Source: Methanothrix sp.
Lineage (GTDB): Archaea > Halobacteriota > Methanosarcinia > Methanotrichales > Methanotrichaceae
Assembly: GCF_016706325.1 (NCBI RefSeq)
Contig: NZ_JADJJX010000001.1
Location: 1,550,001-1,614,000, forward strand
Direction: 5' to 3'
Length of the DNA: 64,000 nt
A model generated the notes under the pieces. That model did not search any database. It saw nothing but the letters and a program-made list of their open reading frames with translations, and was not told where the DNA came from. Shown one piece after another: positions 1 through 8,982 of the stretch. Within the stretch, counting starts at the first letter, position 1; each line of letters begins with the position of its first letter. The position numbers and the translations under genes were made by a program.

Positions 1-137
1 AGGGCGCCAATGGCGTTCAGGTGGCCTGCCCGGATATCCTCCTCCCTTATGATGCTCGTGATCTGGCCGATGATCTCCTCCCCGTGCTCCAGCCTGGCCA
101 GCAGGCTTCGCCCAAGCTCAAACTCCCTGATCAGCAC
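1..137 (-). CDS. PPC/DUF296-domain protein, N-terminal part (runs off the window)
   Basis: The first 45 residues of a minus-strand gene are visible; the rest lies beyond the left edge. The sequence contains LEHGEEIIGQI and IRAGHLNAIGA, which match the start of the PPC (DUF296) domain found in small archaeal and bacterial proteins and in plant AT-hook proteins. These proteins form trimers; their role in archaea is not established. The GTG start at 137 follows a GGAGG Shine-Dalgarno at 147-151. No stop codon is in view, so length cannot be judged. Confidence 0.75.
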   Translation of the reverse strand, partial: MLIREFELGRSLLARLEHGEEIIGQITSIIREEDIRAGHLNAIGA

Positions 138-597
138 TCAATCCCGCCTCCGGTTGCTCTTTTGATGTATCCACCATCCGATGGTCTCAGGATATGATGA
201 ATCTAACGGAGCGATTCAATTCGTGGCTCTGTGGTTCTGCAGCTCATCTGTTCTGCGGTTTTGAGGTTCTGCAGCTCAGCGGCCTTGGCAATCAGCGCCC
301 ACAAACTTAATTAAATATTTTATTAATAAACCCCTTTTTTTCCAGTGTAAACTTGGATCACAACATCTTTTTTACCAGAAGAACTCCAGGACAACTTATT
401 ATTATTTTTTATTTTATCTCTGAAAAGCAGCATCCTTAAAAGCATTATAAATTTTTTGATGAATCGTTTCCATTGGAACCCCTGAGGAGATGACCGCCAT
501 CCAAAAAGCTCAATTTCCTGATGCAGTTAACTGCTTAAGAACTTTTCGGCCGAGTTTAGGCGACATCTATTTTTGATCATAGCTCCAGCATGCCCTG
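138..597. other. Divergent intergenic region with AT-rich promoters and a 12-bp palindrome
   Basis: No ORF is convincing here. The stretch is AT-rich between about 300 and 470, with TATA-like sequences (for example TTATAAATTTTTT near 445-457) that could serve the rightward mmp2 gene. A perfect palindrome GCAGTTAACTGC lies at 523-534, between that TATA and the start codon at 598, where an operator could sit. Function is inferred from position only. Confidence 0.4.
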
Positions 598-1560
598 ATG
601 AATCTTGAGTCTCTGGCAGCTGAACTGCGCGGATTTGTGGGAGTCACCAGGAAGAAGCAGATTGGCGAGCTCATCTCATTCTTTCCCATAGAGTCCAAGC
701 AGATCATTGCATCCTTCGGGGAGGATGCGGCAGTGATAGATGATGGCGATGAGGTCATGCTCCTCGCCGCAGACGGCATCTGGTCCAGGCTCATGGATGC
801 AGACCCAGAGTGGTCGGGCTACTGCTCTGTGCTGGTGAATGTGCACGACATCGCCGCTATGGGTGGCTGGCCGGTGGCCATGGTGGACGTCCTCTCCATA
901 GGGGATCCAGAGCTGGCAGAGAAGGTCCTGCGAGGGATGAAGAAGGGGATAGAGAAGTTCGGCGTGCCCATCATCGGCTGCCACCTCCATCCTGATACGC
1001 CCTACAACGCCCTGGATGTCGCCATCCTCGGAAAGGCGAAGAAGGATGGCGTGATCTTAAGCAGCACAGCAAAGCCCGGCGAGGTGATCATTGCCGCCTA
1101 TGATATGGATGGCAGTCCCCATCCTCTTTTTGCCATCAACTTCGACTCCACCAGCTTCAAGGAGAGCAGCGTCCTGGCGGAGCAATTGGGATCGATGAGG
1201 GAGCTGGGCGAGAGCGGCCTGGTCCGGGCGGGCAAGGATATCAGCAACCCCGGCCTCCTGGGAACCCTGGCCATGCTCCTGGAGACGAGCAAGGTGGGCG
1301 CAGTGGTGGATGTAGAGGCCATAGCCGTGCCCGAGGGACTTTCCCTGGTCGAATGGCTGAAGATGTACCCGGGAATGGGATTTGTGGTCAGCACCAGGCC
1401 CGAGAATCAGGAGGCTGTCTTGGAGGTGTTCACCAGGCGCGGCCTGACCGCCCGGGTCATAGGCCGGATCACAGAGGCGAGAAGGCTCATCATCAGAGGC
1501 AGAGAGGAGGAGGCTGTGCTCTTTGACCTGGCCCAGGAGAGCGTGACCGGGATTCATTGA
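598..1560 (+). CDS. mmp2: Methanogenesis marker protein 2 (AIR synthase-related)
   Basis: A 320-residue protein of the PurM/SelD-like AIR synthase superfamily. The glycine-rich loop GEDAAVID (about residues 41-48) and the paired N- and C-terminal AIRS domains are visible, but it lacks features of true PurM, ThiL or SelD. The length and order fit methanogenesis marker 2, a family nearly restricted to methanogens whose reaction is unknown; an ATP-dependent phosphotransfer or amidation is expected from the fold. The next gene, marker 4, starts within a few bases, so the two are probably co-transcribed. No strong Shine-Dalgarno precedes the ATG. Confidence 0.85.
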   Translation: MNLESLAAELRGFVGVTRKKQIGELISFFPIESKQIIASFGEDAAVIDDGDEVMLLAADGIWSRLMDADPEWSGYCSVLVNVHDIAAMGGWPVAMVDVLSIGDPELAEKVLRGMKKGIEKFGVPIIGCHLHPDTPYNALDVAILGKAKKDGVILSSTAKPGEVIIAAYDMDGSPHPLFAINFDSTSFKESSVLAEQLGSMRELGESGLVRAGKDISNPGLLGTLAMLLETSKVGAVVDVEAIAVPEGLSLVEWLKMYPGMGFVVSTRPENQEAVLEVFTRRGLTARVIGRITEARRLIIRGREEEAVLFDLAQESVTGIH

Positions 1561-1568
1561 GGGGCTTC

Positions 1569-2384
1569 ATGGACGCCAGCTTTATAAGATCCCTACAGGA
1601 CCGGGCGGAAGAGAGGCGCGCCCGCATAGGAATTGGCATCTGGAATGCAGACGAGGAGCTGATAGCATCCCTGCACTCAGCAGAGAGGTTCGCAGAGCTG
1701 CTGCTGGTGGGCGACTTGGGCGAGGATTGCCCCTTCGATCACATGAATAGCAATGAGCCCTGGAGGGATCTGGTGCGCCTCCTGGCCAGTGGCGAGATCG
1801 ATGGCGCTGTGCGGGGCAACCTGCCTGCAGGAAGGAGCATGCGCGCCCTGGTGGACCGATTCGGCCTGCCCGTCCGCCGCCTGGCCCTGATCGAGCTTTT
1901 CGGCTGGTCCTTTCTTCTCGGGCCAGTGGGAATCGATGAGGGTGAGACGCCCTCTGCCCGTCTGGATCTGCTGCTTGGGGGGGCAAAGCTCCTGCAAGGG
2001 CTGGGCGTCTCCCCCCGGGCGGCAGTTCTCTCTGGAGGGAGGATGGAGGACCGGGGGAGGAGTGAGAGGGTGGATACAAGCCTCCTGGAGGGAGATCAGA
2101 TCGCCGCCCGAGCAGCCGAGGCAGGGATAAATGCAGAGCATAAGGGAATTCTGATCGAGGGCTGCCGGGGAGATGATATCGTCATTGCACCGGAGGGCAT
2201 CTCCGGCAACCTTATCTTCCGCACTCTGATGCTCCTGTGCGGGGCGCAGTCCTATGGCGCTCCGGTCATAACGGAGAGGATGGACTGGATATTCATCGAT
2301 TCCAGCCGGGCGAGGAGCGGATTTGACGGGCCGGTGATGCTGGCCGGGGCGCTGGCCGGGATGAGGGGGGCGGGACGCTATTGA
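1569..2384 (+). CDS. mmp4: Methanogenesis marker protein 4 (MtxX-type)
   Basis: About 271 residues, resembling the methanogen-specific marker 4/MtxX family. MtxX has been described as methyltransferase-related and distantly resembles phosphotransacetylase-like folds; its substrate is unknown. Segments such as GILIEGCRGDDIVIAPEGISGN and the downstream IFIDSS are typical of the family's C-terminal half. I prefer the ATG at 1569, preceded by GAGGGG at 1559-1564. An in-frame TTG at 1557 would overlap the stop of mmp2 by four bases. Tight coupling with mmp2 suggests a joint role, perhaps in coenzyme or MCR maturation; that is inference. Confidence 0.75.
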   Translation: MDASFIRSLQDRAEERRARIGIGIWNADEELIASLHSAERFAELLLVGDLGEDCPFDHMNSNEPWRDLVRLLASGEIDGAVRGNLPAGRSMRALVDRFGLPVRRLALIELFGWSFLLGPVGIDEGETPSARLDLLLGGAKLLQGLGVSPRAAVLSGGRMEDRGRSERVDTSLLEGDQIAARAAEAGINAEHKGILIEGCRGDDIVIAPEGISGNLIFRTLMLLCGAQSYGAPVITERMDWIFIDSSRARSGFDGPVMLAGALAGMRGAGRY

Positions 2385-2418
2385 ATATCTCATCTGCTTC
2401 TCGACTGCTTCTCGACTG

Positions 2419-2865
2419 CTATCCTCGCCCGGCTACAGGTGTGCTGTACTCCTCCAACCCCCTGATCATCTCCGTCAGCTCCTCTATCAGGGCCCCGTCC
2501 ACCTCAGATAGCCTCACCCTTCGCAGCATCTTTGGCACCTCTATATCCCCCATGACGATCTTGGGAAGGGAGCTGTTCTTGAAGCCCTCCACCACTGCAT
2601 AGTCCATCCCCTCCCTCTCCAGCTCTGCCAGGGCGGACTCCAGATCTCCCCGCTCCCTCCGGATCACCAGACGGGCATCGCCAAGGCCTATGACCACATC
2701 CGCCCCGGCATCGTAATGCCTTTTGGTGTCTCCCCGGTCCACAGAGTGATGGAGCATGCTCTTGACCGTTCCCACTCTGCCGTGCTCTGCCAGGGATCTG
2801 ACCAGAGCCTCCACCAGGGTGGTCTTTCCCGTCTTCTTGGTCCCGACAACTGCTATGGCCTTCAT
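2419..2865 (-). CDS. mobB: Molybdopterin-guanine dinucleotide biosynthesis protein MobB
   Basis: A 148-residue P-loop GTPase. The Walker A motif GTKKTGKTTL is at residues 8-17, followed by VKSMLHHS and the family segment DYAVVEGFKNSSLPKIV. MobB assists attachment of GMP to molybdopterin. In a methanogen the end users would be the molybdenum or tungsten formylmethanofuran dehydrogenases. Length is normal for stand-alone MobB. It converges with mmp4 across a short gap. MoaC, another molybdopterin enzyme, lies 15 kb away on the same strand. Confidence 0.88.
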   Translation of the reverse strand: MKAIAVVGTKKTGKTTLVEALVRSLAEHGRVGTVKSMLHHSVDRGDTKRHYDAGADVVIGLGDARLVIRRERGDLESALAELEREGMDYAVVEGFKNSSLPKIVMGDIEVPKMLRRVRLSEVDGALIEELTEMIRGLEEYSTPVAGRG

Positions 2866-3109
2866 ATCTGACCGGCGAGAGTCACTGCCAACCTAAAGGG
2901 CGCCGCCTGCAGCCGGTGATCGCTCTGCTGCCATTGGCTGGTTGGCGGGCAGCCTGCTACGATCAGTTCTGCTGAATGCAGCGATGCATCTTGATGTGTT
3001 CAAATCGGCATCGATCTGTGAGATACAGATCTTGCATTTGAATGTCTTACCATTGCGGTTCCCCTCCTTCTTCCCAAAGATACAATCGAAGATTGAACTG
3101 CAGCATGGG

Positions 3110-4387
3110 CTATCTCAATAGCTCGATTAGGAACCGGGCAAAGCCTTCCAGGTCAGCTATGCGCACGTTCTCATTTGGAGCATGGATATTGCTCTCCAAC
3201 TGCCGGCCAACTCCATAGACGCAGGTGGGGATCCCTGTCTTCTCTGTGGCATAGGCCTGATCCAGGCTTCCCTGTGCTGCCGAGAGCTGGGGGAAGAATC
3301 CCATTCCCTTCTCCACTGCTCTTCTCACCTCATTCACCCAGGCATGCTCCGGGTCCACGCTCATGGGCGGATATCCAGGATAGAACTTCAGGGCAAAGTC
3401 GATATCCTCAGACCTCAGGGGCTCCAGTGCCCTCTCCATCTCCTCCATCGCCTCCTCCATCCTCTCCTCCGGTATCACCCTGCGGTCCCCCCGGAGAACG
3501 CATCTATCTGGCACTATGTTCTCCTTGATCCCTCCATTGATCATGGTGATATTGAGGATGGGGATGAGGTTCTCGATGCCCAGGGATCTCACCGCCGAGC
3601 TGGCAGGGAGGCGGGAACGCCTGGACTGCACCACCCTCTTCAGATCCATGAGCCTCTCCATGGCCAGGACCGACCTTTCCACTGCATTCACCCCCATGAA
3701 GCTGGAACCGCTATGAGCCGACTGGCCCCTGACTATTACCTCCCAGGTTATGATGCCATTGCTTCCAATCCCCACGTCATCTGAAAATCCGTCCATGCAG
3801 AGCATCATATCTCCCTGCACCTGGCCCAGATCGGTCAGATAGCACAGGCCGGAGTAGCCCCCTACCTCCTCATCTGTGGTCAAGAGGAGGCTCAGATTGT
3901 ACCTGGGCGCGCTCCGGGGCAGGAGGGCCCTTAGGGCGGCGATGAGGGCAGCGATCGATCCCTTGCAATCTGAGACCCCCCGGCCATAGACCCGGCCGTT
4001 TCTCTGCACTGCACAGAACGGATCGGTCTCCCATTCCCCTTCTGCTGGTACTACATCCAGGTGGGCATATATCACCAGGGTCTTCTCCGCTCCCACAGAT
4101 AGATCGGCCCGCAGGTTATACCGGTCTCCCACCAGCCTTGAGTCGGAGCATTTAGCTGCGAACACCTCCTCGGGAATTTTAATCTTTGCCGTCTTAAACC
4201 CCATCTCCTTGAATATGGGCTCCAGCCACTCCACTATCTCCTTATAGCAGTCCCCAGGTGGGGCGACCGTTCTAAAACTTATGATATTTTTCAGCAGATC
4301 CAGCAGTTCGTCTCGATCTGGGATGATGGGCTCTTCGGGCTTTGAATCTTCTCGCTTTGAATCTTCTCGCTTTGAATCTTCTCGCAT
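3110..4387 (-). CDS. M20-family metallopeptidase/deacylase (ArgE/DapE type)
   Basis: About 425 residues with the M20 signature metal sites: YAHLDVVPA (first His/Asp), GRGVSDCKGSIAAL (bridging Asp), and TTDEEVGGYSG (catalytic Glu pair). The family hydrolyses N-acyl amino acids or small peptides using two zinc ions. The sequence does not fix the substrate: acetylornithine deacetylase, succinyl-diaminopimelate desuccinylase and carboxypeptidase are all possible. I chose the ATG at 4387. A TATA box (TTTTATATC, 4431-4439) would start transcription near 4407, which excludes the longer TTG form. The N terminus carries three REDSK repeats coded by 15-bp units; they precede the catalytic domain and are unusual for the family. 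Confidence 0.85.
   Translation of the reverse strand: MREDSKREDSKREDSKPEEPIIPDRDELLDLLKNIISFRTVAPPGDCYKEIVEWLEPIFKEMGFKTAKIKIPEEVFAAKCSDSRLVGDRYNLRADLSVGAEKTLVIYAHLDVVPAEGEWETDPFCAVQRNGRVYGRGVSDCKGSIAALIAALRALLPRSAPRYNLSLLLTTDEEVGGYSGLCYLTDLGQVQGDMMLCMDGFSDDVGIGSNGIITWEVIVRGQSAHSGSSFMGVNAVERSVLAMERLMDLKRVVQSRRSRLPASSAVRSLGIENLIPILNITMINGGIKENIVPDRCVLRGDRRVIPEERMEEAMEEMERALEPLRSEDIDFALKFYPGYPPMSVDPEHAWVNEVRRAVEKGMGFFPQLSAAQGSLDQAYATEKTGIPTCVYGVGRQLESNIHAPNENVRIADLEGFARFLIELLR
4341..4385. repeat. 15-bp in-frame tandem repeat (three REDSK units)
   Basis: Three perfect copies of TTTGAATCTTCTCGC lie at the 5' end of the M20 peptidase gene. Read on the minus strand they code REDSK. The unit is a multiple of three, so copy-number changes keep the frame. 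Confidence 0.9.
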
Positions 4388-4498
4388 CTGTTTATCCCTT
4401 CTCCAATCAGATAATATCAATCCCCGCTAGATATAAAATGCTTCTGAAATCTGAAATCATATGAATGACTGGAGGCTCCCAGATTCCAGGACGGGCTC

Positions 4499-4692
4499 CC
4501 AGGACAGATCTCTAGACAGATCCCAGGACAGATCTCTAGACGGATCCCAAGACGGATCTCTAGACAGATCTCAGGGCGGCGCTCCGGTGGGTCTCAAGAC
4601 CGATCTCAGGACAGATCCCAAGACCGATCTTAGGGCGGCGTCCCGGTGGGTCTCAAGACCGATCTCAGGACAGATCTCTAGACGGATCTCAG
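4499..4692. repeat. Imperfect tandem repeat of 10-11 bp AGACnGATCyC units with a 59-bp higher-order period
   Basis: The gap between the M20 peptidase and gpmI is built of variants of AGACAGATCTC/AGGACAGATCC. A 45-bp segment at 4573-4617 recurs at 4632-4676 with two mismatches, giving a 59-bp higher-order period. Both strands are open in some frames across it, but the predicted peptides are only repeat translations. BglII-like GATC sites recur in nearly every unit. No function is known. Confidence 0.85.
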
Positions 4693-4807
4693 AGCAGCTC
4701 CCAGGGCGGAACCCCCGGGATAGATCAAAAGCGGGATGCGGCTGCTGGGGCTTCGCCGGAGGGCTCGAAGAGCATCCCAAAGAGGACTTCAGGACGGATG
4801 CCTGCCC

Positions 4808-6328
4808 TCATCCCGGTATGATGAGAGTCCTTCCGGTCATGGCCTCAGGCTGAGGGATATTCATGAGCTGCAGTGCTGTCGGTGCCACATCAGCCAGGAT
4901 TCCATCCTCCCGGAGGCGGTAGCCCTTCTGCTCAGAGGTGATCAGAGAGAATGGCACCGGATTGGTGGTATGAGCAGTATGGGGCTGGCCGGTATCTGAG
5001 TCGAGCATCTTCTCTGCATTGCCATGGTCTGCAGTGAGAAGGACTGCTCCACCCGCGCTGAGTATCCGGTCCACAATCTCCCCAACACAGCCATCCACCA
5101 CCTCCACCGCCTTCACTGCAGCCTCATAGATGCCGGTATGGCCGACCATATCCGGATTGGCGAAGTTGAGGATTATTAGGTCATACCTGCCGGAATCGAT
5201 GCGGGCTAAGAGCTCATCTCGCACCTGATAGGCGCTCATCTCGGGCTGCAGGTCGTAGGTCGCCACCTTGGGCGAGGGTATCAACACCCGATCCTCCCCT
5301 GGATTGAGCACCTCCTTCCCCCCGTTAAAAAAGTAGGTGACATGAGCATACTTCTCCGTCTCAGCTATCCTCAATTGCTTCAATCCCCTCCGGCTGGCAA
5401 CCTCTCCCAGGGTGTCAGCGAGGTTCTCCGCCGGGAAGGCCACCGGCACCTTCAGGGTGGCATCATAGACGGTCATGCAGACATAATGGACCTGGAGGGG
5501 TTTGGTGGCAAATTCCCGAAAATCCTCGTCCACAAAGGCCCAGGTCACCTCCCGCGCCCTGTCCGGCCGGAAGTTGAAGAAGATGATGCTATCCCCATCC
5601 TCCACCATGCCCATCTCATCCACCACTGTGGGCATGATGAACTCATCGTTCTCCCCCCGTTCGTATCCCTTCCTGACTGCCTCCTCAGCGCTCTTAGCCC
5701 TCGGCCCCTCGCCATAGACCAAACAGCGATATGCCTTCTCTATCCTCTCCCAGCGGCGGTCCCGGTCCATGGTGTAGTAGCGGCCGCTCACAGTGGCCGT
5801 CTTGCCTGTGCCCGTCTGGGAGAACCTCGCCTCCAGATCCTGAAGATAGCCCAGGGCGCTGCGGGGCGGCACATCCCGGCCATCCAAGATGGCATGCACA
5901 TATACCCGGGATAGATCCATCGATCTTGCCAGCTTCAGAAGGGCGTAAAGATGGGTGATATGGCTGTGAACCCCGCCATCGGAGAGAAGTCCGATCAGAT
6001 GGAGCTTGCTACCAGATCTCCTGGCCTGAGCCATCGCCTCCAGCAGAACGGGATTGCTCTCAATTGTGCCCTTCTCCACTGCCAGGCTGATCCTGGTCAG
6101 ATCCTGGTAGACGATCCTCCCCCCGCCCAGGTTGAGGTGTCCCACCTCAGAGTTGCCCATCTGCCCCTGGGGCAGGCCCACCGCCAGACCGGAGGCCTTG
6201 AGGGTGACGGTTGGATATTCCTTCCATAATCGCTCCAGGTTGGGCTTACGGGCATGAGCAATGGCATTTCCCTCCAGGACAGGGCTTATGCCGAATCCGT
6301 CCATGATTATTATCGCAATTGGCCTCAT
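4808..6328 (-). CDS. gpmI: 2,3-bisphosphoglycerate-independent phosphoglycerate mutase
   Basis: A 506-residue enzyme interconverting 3- and 2-phosphoglycerate in glycolysis and gluconeogenesis. The phosphatase/phosphotransfer domain begins with the metal site IIIMDGFGIS (Asp 9). The phosphorylated serine is in QMGNSEVGHLNLG near residue 61. The second metal site is in LTADHGNAEKM, with further ligands in NFANPDMVGHTG. Full-length and intact. Many archaea use the shorter ApgM instead; the long bacterial-type GpmI also occurs in Methanosarcinales. It stands about 30 bases downstream of pcm on the same strand, so co-transcription is possible. Confidence 0.95.
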   Translation of the reverse strand: MRPIAIIIMDGFGISPVLEGNAIAHARKPNLERLWKEYPTVTLKASGLAVGLPQGQMGNSEVGHLNLGGGRIVYQDLTRISLAVEKGTIESNPVLLEAMAQARRSGSKLHLIGLLSDGGVHSHITHLYALLKLARSMDLSRVYVHAILDGRDVPPRSALGYLQDLEARFSQTGTGKTATVSGRYYTMDRDRRWERIEKAYRCLVYGEGPRAKSAEEAVRKGYERGENDEFIMPTVVDEMGMVEDGDSIIFFNFRPDRAREVTWAFVDEDFREFATKPLQVHYVCMTVYDATLKVPVAFPAENLADTLGEVASRRGLKQLRIAETEKYAHVTYFFNGGKEVLNPGEDRVLIPSPKVATYDLQPEMSAYQVRDELLARIDSGRYDLIILNFANPDMVGHTGIYEAAVKAVEVVDGCVGEIVDRILSAGGAVLLTADHGNAEKMLDSDTGQPHTAHTTNPVPFSLITSEQKGYRLREDGILADVAPTALQLMNIPQPEAMTGRTLIIPG

Positions 6329-6358
6329 CTTGCCTGGTTGATCATCCCGCCGAATATA

Positions 6359-6994
6359 TCAAATCTGCCGTTCTCCAAATCCCTCTTTGCCGATGAGGGG
6401 GACGAAGATCACTCCCATCTTTTCCTCTGCCAACAGGCCGTTCTTTCTCGTGACCAAGATCAGCTCCTGCGAGCCCCCGCCCACTGGAAGTACCATCTTT
6501 CCCCCCACCTGAAGCTGCTCTTTTAGGGGCTCGGGAATTTTTGGGGCTGATGCAGCGACGCTGATCCTATCGTAGGGGGCATGCTCGGGAAGGCCCAGGC
6601 TGCCATCTCCCTCCACCACAGTGACATTCTCAATCCCTGCTGCCTGCAGATTTCTTCTGGCAGCAGCAGCGAGATCAGGCATCCTCTCCACCGAGTATAC
6701 CCGGCCCTGGGGGCCGGTGAGGGCTGCCAGAACTGCTGCATGATAGCCGCTTCCTCCACCCACTTCCAGGATCTTCATCCCTGGCCTGACATCGAGAAGA
6801 TCGCTCATTATGGCCACCATATGGGGGGCGGATATGGTCTGACCCAGGCCTATGGGCAGTGGGGTATCCTCATAGGCTCTATCTCGAAGCTGCTCGGGAA
6901 CGAACAGCTCTCTGGGAATGCGGGACATGGCATTCAGGACTGATTCGTTGATCCTTCCCCGCATGCCATCTAAAAGCCTCTTTTTCTGGTCCAT
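6359..6994 (-). CDS. pcm: Protein-L-isoaspartate O-methyltransferase
   Basis: About 211 residues. It transfers a methyl group from S-adenosylmethionine to isoaspartyl residues, starting repair of aged proteins in the cytoplasm. The SAM-binding motif ILEVGGGSGYHAAVLA is near residue 75, and the family segment LPIGLGQTISAPHMVA precedes it. The ATG at 6994 lies just downstream of GGGAG and directly abuts the stop of the upstream zinc-finger gene. A TTG seven codons earlier is an alternative. Gene order (zinc-finger protein, pcm, gpmI) suggests one transcript. Confidence 0.92.
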   Translation of the reverse strand: MDQKKRLLDGMRGRINESVLNAMSRIPRELFVPEQLRDRAYEDTPLPIGLGQTISAPHMVAIMSDLLDVRPGMKILEVGGGSGYHAAVLAALTGPQGRVYSVERMPDLAAAARRNLQAAGIENVTVVEGDGSLGLPEHAPYDRISVAASAPKIPEPLKEQLQVGGKMVLPVGGGSQELILVTRKNGLLAEEKMGVIFVPLIGKEGFGERQI

Positions 6995-6996
6995 GC

Positions 6997-7593
6997 TCAG
7001 ATCTCCCGCCCCCAAACCCGAACAATATCCTTCGCCTCCGCCGCATCGGCAAAACCCTCGCCCCGCAGCTTGATCTTGACTATATCGAACTGGAATCTCT
7101 CCGCCCTCCGCCTCTCGCCCACCTCCAGGATCTCATCTCCAGGGACAGTTGTCTTCAGGGGGTGGCTCTTGCCTCCCCGGAAGATGGTTATCCTCAGGGG
7201 CACCTCATCCGTCGCCCTTGCCCAGACGGTCGACACCTCCCCGGCGGGAGCGCTCCTGACCCGGCGATCGCTCTCCAAGGATGTGATCTGAGCCATCACC
7301 ACCTCCTTTGATGGGTCGTCCACTAAAAGCTCATCTCCCACATTCAGCACCTCCTTTGCCGGGATGGTGATGAAGTGAGGAGTGGATCGGTCGTCCTGGT
7401 TGACGATCACCTTCAGATTGACCAAACGCTCCCTTCTCGCCTCAACGGAATGAACCGTCCCGCAGTCATCGCAGCGCACCAGGTTCTCCTGTCCGGATTT
7501 GATCGTTGTATGGCTGGTATCCGTGCCGCAGGCTGGGCAGAAGATCTGATCTTCAAGCATGCCATACCGTTTGTCCTTTAAGGTATTAAGCAT
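6997..7593 (-). CDS. Archaeal zinc-finger protein (COG1326/HVO_0476 type)
   Basis: About 198 residues, with an N-terminal zinc ribbon made of CPACG (near residue 19) and CDDCG (near residue 41), followed by a beta-rich region carrying IPAKEVLNVGDELLVDD and a repeat-like TVPGDEILEVGERRRAE. This fits the conserved archaeal family COG1326, whose function is unknown; the ribbon suggests nucleic-acid binding. A second ATG at codon 12 (7560) is an alternative start. The gene ends two bases before pcm, so the two are probably translated from one mRNA. Confidence 0.8.
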   Translation of the reverse strand: MLNTLKDKRYGMLEDQIFCPACGTDTSHTTIKSGQENLVRCDDCGTVHSVEARRERLVNLKVIVNQDDRSTPHFITIPAKEVLNVGDELLVDDPSKEVVMAQITSLESDRRVRSAPAGEVSTVWARATDEVPLRITIFRGGKSHPLKTTVPGDEILEVGERRRAERFQFDIVKIKLRGEGFADAAEAKDIVRVWGREI

Positions 7594-7644
7594 GACCGGA
7601 GGAGGACGAGAGGATCCTTTGGTATCCCCCAGTTCTATACAAGG

Positions 7645-7677
7645 AAAAATTTTTTAAGGAAGATGTACAATTAGTAC
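7645..7677 (+). promoter_or_regulatory. TATA box and GTAC inverted repeat before a leaderless small gene
   Basis: AAAAATTTTTTAAG at about 7645-7656 is a good archaeal TATA box about 25-30 bases before the ATG at 7680. A GTAC-N5-GTAC arrangement occupies 7665-7677, where a regulator could block the start. There is no Shine-Dalgarno near the ATG, which fits a leaderless message. Confidence 0.45.
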
Positions 7678-7679
7678 TT

Positions 7680-7892
7680 ATGAAGAAAATAAACAAAGAT
7701 CTCTCTGATCCCCCTGCCCAGGGAGCTGATGAGTGCTACCTCATCGCTGAGAGCATGATAGATGAGCTGCATCAGATAGCATTTCCTGAGAGGATATCCA
7801 GCCACCCGGGTGGTGGAAGGCACAAGGGCTCATTCAAAAGCAGGATTCTGCAGCAGATAAGAAATGCCAGGAGGTTTGCTATGCTCGGTTAA
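7680..7892 (+). CDS. Small hypothetical protein (70 aa)
   Basis: I do not recognise this protein. It has 70 residues with an acidic N-terminal half (YLIAESMIDELHQIAF, probably helical) and a basic C-terminal half (GGGRHKGSFKSRILQQIRNARR). It has no signal peptide or membrane segment. A well-placed TATA box argues that it is expressed. It is divergent from the zinc-finger gene. Confidence 0.5.
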   Translation: MKKINKDLSDPPAQGADECYLIAESMIDELHQIAFPERISSHPGGGRHKGSFKSRILQQIRNARRFAMLG

Positions 7893-8132
7893 GGGATTGA
7901 TTTGCCATGGCGGGTTGAGAGATCCGGCCAAGAATAGTATCAAATACATAAAACATTTTATATAGCTTATCGCATGACAGAAGGCTGGGCTGATCCCCTA
8001 TTACACAAAAAAATAAATTTATTAGATTGGTAGAATATAAGATATTGTAATAAGCTATCCGAAGGCCTATCCAGAGCATAATCGGGCTATTTGCCTGCGA
8101 TTTTGAATTGAAATATTTTAAAATTATTTTAA

Positions 8133-8876
8133 GTGTGTAAGAACGTTTTCGCCACGCAAACTATATATATTAATTTAACAGGTTATTATGATGTGAACTC
8201 TACACCCTGCTCCATCCCCCAATCATGCTCTGAGTTGGAGATAGATCTCAAGAGGCTTGACCGTATGCTTCAGGCCGCTCATAGAAGCTCCATAGACATA
8301 AAGGATGGCTATGACTTCTATGTCCTTGCCTTAAAGGAGTTCAACAAGCAGAACCTCTCCGACTCATTCCTCTACTGCGACCGGGCGAACTATGAGCTCA
8401 CCAGTGCTCTCAATGAAGCCAAGATCAATATCAGAGGCTCCCGGTTTCATAGCTTAAGGACTATCTCCTACTTCTTCCAGCTCTACGGCCTGTATGCCAT
8501 AGCATTTGCTGCACTGGCTGTGATCCTCTTCAGCCTGCTGATCTATGAATATCCGGAGGTGAAGGTTCTTGACGTTCCTCTCTGGTCATCGTTCTTCGCC
8601 GGCCTGGGGGCATCAGCTCAGATCCTCACCGGTGTGGCTGACGACCTGCGCCGCTACGGCCTGGCCACACGGTACAAGAGGCTCTGGTATATGGCCATAC
8701 CCCTGCTCAGCATGGTCTTCGGCTATATGGCCTATCTGATATCCAGCCCCGGGCTATTAGCTCTGAACGATGATGGCGGGAATGGTCTCTTCAGCATAAT
8801 GTTCATCTGCTTTTTGACCGGATTCATGACCAAGTGGATGATAAACAAGCTCTCACGGCTCTCCAGGGATATTTGA
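8133..8876 (+). CDS. Membrane protein of unknown function with four predicted helices
   Basis: Up to 247 residues. The N-terminal 110 residues are soluble and helical, with heptad-like SELEIDLKRLDRML and an acidic stretch. Hydrophobic segments follow at about residues 117-137, 148-165, 186-203 and 222-238. I do not recognise the family. The start is uncertain: the GTG at 8133 lies upstream of a strong TATA (CTATATATATTAATTT, about 8160-8175), which would place transcription start near 8195. The true start may therefore be a downstream codon, such as the ATG at 8262, which is preceded by AAGAGG. Confidence 0.6.
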   Translation: MCKNVFATQTIYINLTGYYDVNSTPCSIPQSCSELEIDLKRLDRMLQAAHRSSIDIKDGYDFYVLALKEFNKQNLSDSFLYCDRANYELTSALNEAKINIRGSRFHSLRTISYFFQLYGLYAIAFAALAVILFSLLIYEYPEVKVLDVPLWSSFFAGLGASAQILTGVADDLRRYGLATRYKRLWYMAIPLLSMVFGYMAYLISSPGLLALNDDGGNGLFSIMFICFLTGFMTKWMINKLSRLSRDI

Positions 8877-8982
8877 ATCAAAGAGCCTCAGAAGATCGGC
8901 AGAGCCACATACAAATGGATAAGTGCTACAGAATGATGAAAAAGGGGCCTGTAGCATATCTCTCAGTAATGGTGAAGAGGCA

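Noticed and set aside
4461..4853. 130-codon plus-strand ORF rich in DRSLDRSQD-type repeats
   Set aside because: It is the translation of the 10-11 bp spacer repeat, continues into the end of gpmI on the other strand, and has no ribosome-binding site.
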